From contig JAQVEY010000117.1 in NCBI GenBank assembly GCA_028697515.1, positions 1-7,127 of the forward strand: a stretch of DNA of 7,127 nt. Direction: 5' to 3'. Of the stretch, positions 5,870 to 7,127 are shown piece by piece. Below the pieces are notes generated by a model, which saw only the letters and a program-made list of their open reading frames with translations, searched no databases and had not been told where the DNA came from. The number at the start of each line of letters is the position of its first letter. Positions within the stretch are counted from its first letter, which is position 1. This stretch comes from Bacteroidales bacterium (GTDB lineage: Bacteria; Bacteroidota; Bacteroidia; Bacteroidales; ML635J-15). The position numbers were made by a program, and so were the translations under genes.

Positions 5870-6864
5870 TGAGATTATTTTTCGTGATTTTTATTTTGTC
5901 CGTTATGGTAAAGTTTTGTTTTGGACAGAGTTTTCCAGAAGGAACAAATGCAATACACAAAGATTCGTCCATCTTTGTTTCATGGGCGGTATCTGCTAAT
6001 GTTGAACGTGGGTATATCAACATTTCAGACACTGCCTTTACATATACTGAAAATGGCACATCCTCAAATTTTGCATGGAGCGGCAGTATCGAAAATGCAA
6101 CAGGAATAGCAGATGGGCAGTTGTTAAGTCTCGGCGATGGAGGCTCTATAGTTCTTGAATTCGGCTATGCGATATACAATGGACCCGGCTACGATTTTGC
6201 AGTATTCGAAAATGCTCTTTTTTCGCCTCCTACACAAACAACTAATGCTTTTGTGGAATTAGCTTTTGTAGAGGTGAGCAGCGACGGAGTCAACTTTGAA
6301 AGATTTCCGGCTGTTTCATCATTACAATATACTCAGCAGGTCAATGCTTTTGCAACTGTGGACTGGAGTTTATTTGAAAACTTTGCAGGTATTTATCCGG
6401 TTTTTTATGGAGTCCCATTCGATTTGGAAGACATTGCAGGAGATATTGCCGACAAAAATAATATTACATATATCCGAATTGTTGATGTCGTTGGAAGTAT
6501 TAATCCTGATTACGCAAGTTATGATTCTGAAGGCAATATAGTTAATGATGCATGGCCAACACCATTTGCAACATGTGGATTTGACCTTGATGCTGTTGGT
6601 ATCGTAAACTCTACACAGGATGTTTATACAAATAGCTACTCTGATTTCTCAATATACCCAAATCCTGCAAGAGACTTTATAAGCTTTTCTATTGAAAAAA
6701 ATGTTGACTTAATAATTACTGATTTATCCGGCAGAATAGTTAAAAATTGCAATTGTGTAACAGGTAATACGAAAATAGATATATCAGAGCTAAATTCAGG
6801 AATGTACATGATAATAATAAATGATGGAAACAAAATATATTCTCAAAAACTGATTAAAAATTGA
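5869..6864 (+). CDS. T9SS-sorted cell-surface protein of the cobalamin operon
   Basis: Exported 331-residue protein with a signal peptide (MRLFFVIFILSVMVKFCFGQ) and a beta-rich region of about 240 residues. Notable stretches are GGSIVLEFGYAIYNGPGYDF (91-110), AVFENAL, AFVEVSSDGVNFERFPA (132-148), ITYIRIVDVVGS (199-210) and CGFDLDAVGIV (236-246). These resemble Bacteroidota 'cell surface protein' families found next to B12 receptors; I recall this only in general terms and have no database hit. A T9SS type A sorting domain ends the protein (about 258-331: DFSIYPNPARDF, ITDLSGRIV, LNSGMYMIIIN, QKLIKN). I chose the ATG at 5869, which shares one base with the upstream stop (TAATG) and opens directly on the signal peptide, over an in-frame ATG at 5842. 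A role as corrinoid-binding or receptor-associated surface protein is inferred from position. Confidence 0.82.
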   Translation: MRLFFVIFILSVMVKFCFGQSFPEGTNAIHKDSSIFVSWAVSANVERGYINISDTAFTYTENGTSSNFAWSGSIENATGIADGQLLSLGDGGSIVLEFGYAIYNGPGYDFAVFENALFSPPTQTTNAFVELAFVEVSSDGVNFERFPAVSSLQYTQQVNAFATVDWSLFENFAGIYPVFYGVPFDLEDIAGDIADKNNITYIRIVDVVGSINPDYASYDSEGNIVNDAWPTPFATCGFDLDAVGIVNSTQDVYTNSYSDFSIYPNPARDFISFSIEKNVDLIITDLSGRIVKNCNCVTGNTKIDISELNSGMYMIIINDGNKIYSQKLIKN

Positions 6865-7127
6865 TTAAAGATATTCGAAATATCATTTTTATAATCCTAT
6901 TACCTATTTGTGGAATAGCACAGGATATTTACTTTCCTGACAGCATCAGGGTTTTTGATGAAATTTTTATTCTTGCCGAAAAAGATTTGGATCAATCAGG
7001 TTCTAAAATTATTAAAATTGATTCTTTAATTATTGAGAACAAGATTTTAGGAGATTTATCATCATTATTATCGGAAAACAGTCCAGTATTTATAAAATCT
7101 TATGGTAGAGGTTCTCTTTCAACAGCC
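6861..7127 (+). CDS. BtuB-like TonB-dependent receptor (partial, N-terminus only)
   Basis: The first 89 codons of an outer-membrane receptor, open to the right edge. A signal peptide (read as MIKDIRNIIFIILLPICGIA, cleaved before Q) is followed by a short linker, RVFDEIFILAEKD, where the TonB-box region is expected. The start of a plug domain follows, with LGDLSSLLSENSPVFIKSYG and RGSLSTA. The SPVFIKSYGRGSLSTA stretch is typical of Bacteroidota vitamin B12 receptors, and the riboswitch upstream agrees. The start is a TTG at 6861 overlapping the previous TGA (TTGA); no ATG or GTG lies in frame before or within the signal peptide. A carboxypeptidase-regulatory-like extension, common in SusC proteins, is absent, which fits a BtuB-size receptor. 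The barrel is outside the window, so the substrate rests on context and this plug motif. Confidence 0.85.
   Translation, partial: MIKDIRNIIFIILLPICGIAQDIYFPDSIRVFDEIFILAEKDLDQSGSKIIKIDSLIIENKILGDLSSLLSENSPVFIKSYGRGSLSTA

Noticed and set aside
5052..6059. Short open frames on both strands inside the two surface-protein genes
   Set aside because: They lie in alternative frames of clearly coding sequence, have no recognisable domain or start context, and their translations look like frame shadows.

Overview
The window looks like a chromosomal segment of an AT-rich member of the Bacteroidota. The signs are two proteins ending in type IX secretion (T9SS) type A sorting domains, promoter-like TAnnTTTG -7 boxes, little Shine-Dalgarno sequence, and signal peptides ending in FAQ or FGQ. 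I cannot name a genus.

The left half (1-3627) is on the minus strand. Reading in the direction of transcription it holds an S41 C-terminal processing protease, a PnuC-family transporter and a stand-alone NadR-type ribosylnicotinamide kinase. Their stop and start codons overlap (1 and 8 nt), so they form one tightly coupled unit whose last two genes would import nicotinamide riboside and trap it by phosphorylation. After an 87-nt gap comes a NodU/CmcH-family carbamoyltransferase that runs off the left edge. A promoter-bearing spacer (3628-3845) separates this half from the right half.

The right half (3846-7127) is on the plus strand and is a cobalamin-regulated surface-uptake operon. It starts with a cobalamin riboswitch in which P1, P4, P5 and a P13 hairpin with an L5-L13 kissing pair can be drawn. 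After an insertion come a DUF4465 protein with a T9SS sorting domain, a second T9SS-sorted surface protein, and the start of a BtuB-like TonB-dependent receptor that runs off the right edge. These three genes are chained by TAATG and TTGA stop/start overlaps. The likely scheme is that the two surface proteins capture or present corrinoid to the receptor, with expression shut off by B12.

The most unusual item is a 548-bp element at 4094-4641, between the riboswitch and the first uptake gene. It has 27-nt complementary ends built from GGCTRA hexamers and carries one gene of the four-helix-bundle / 23S rRNA intervening-sequence (S23) family. This is the architecture of the intervening sequences known from bacterial 23S rRNA genes, but here it sits in a protein-coding mRNA leader. 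Its right arm is translated in frame as a Leu-Ser repeat inside the signal peptide of the DUF4465 protein, and the element supplies that gene's only ATG start. It therefore moves the start about 0.5 kb away from the riboswitch and puts the S23-family gene in the regulated position.
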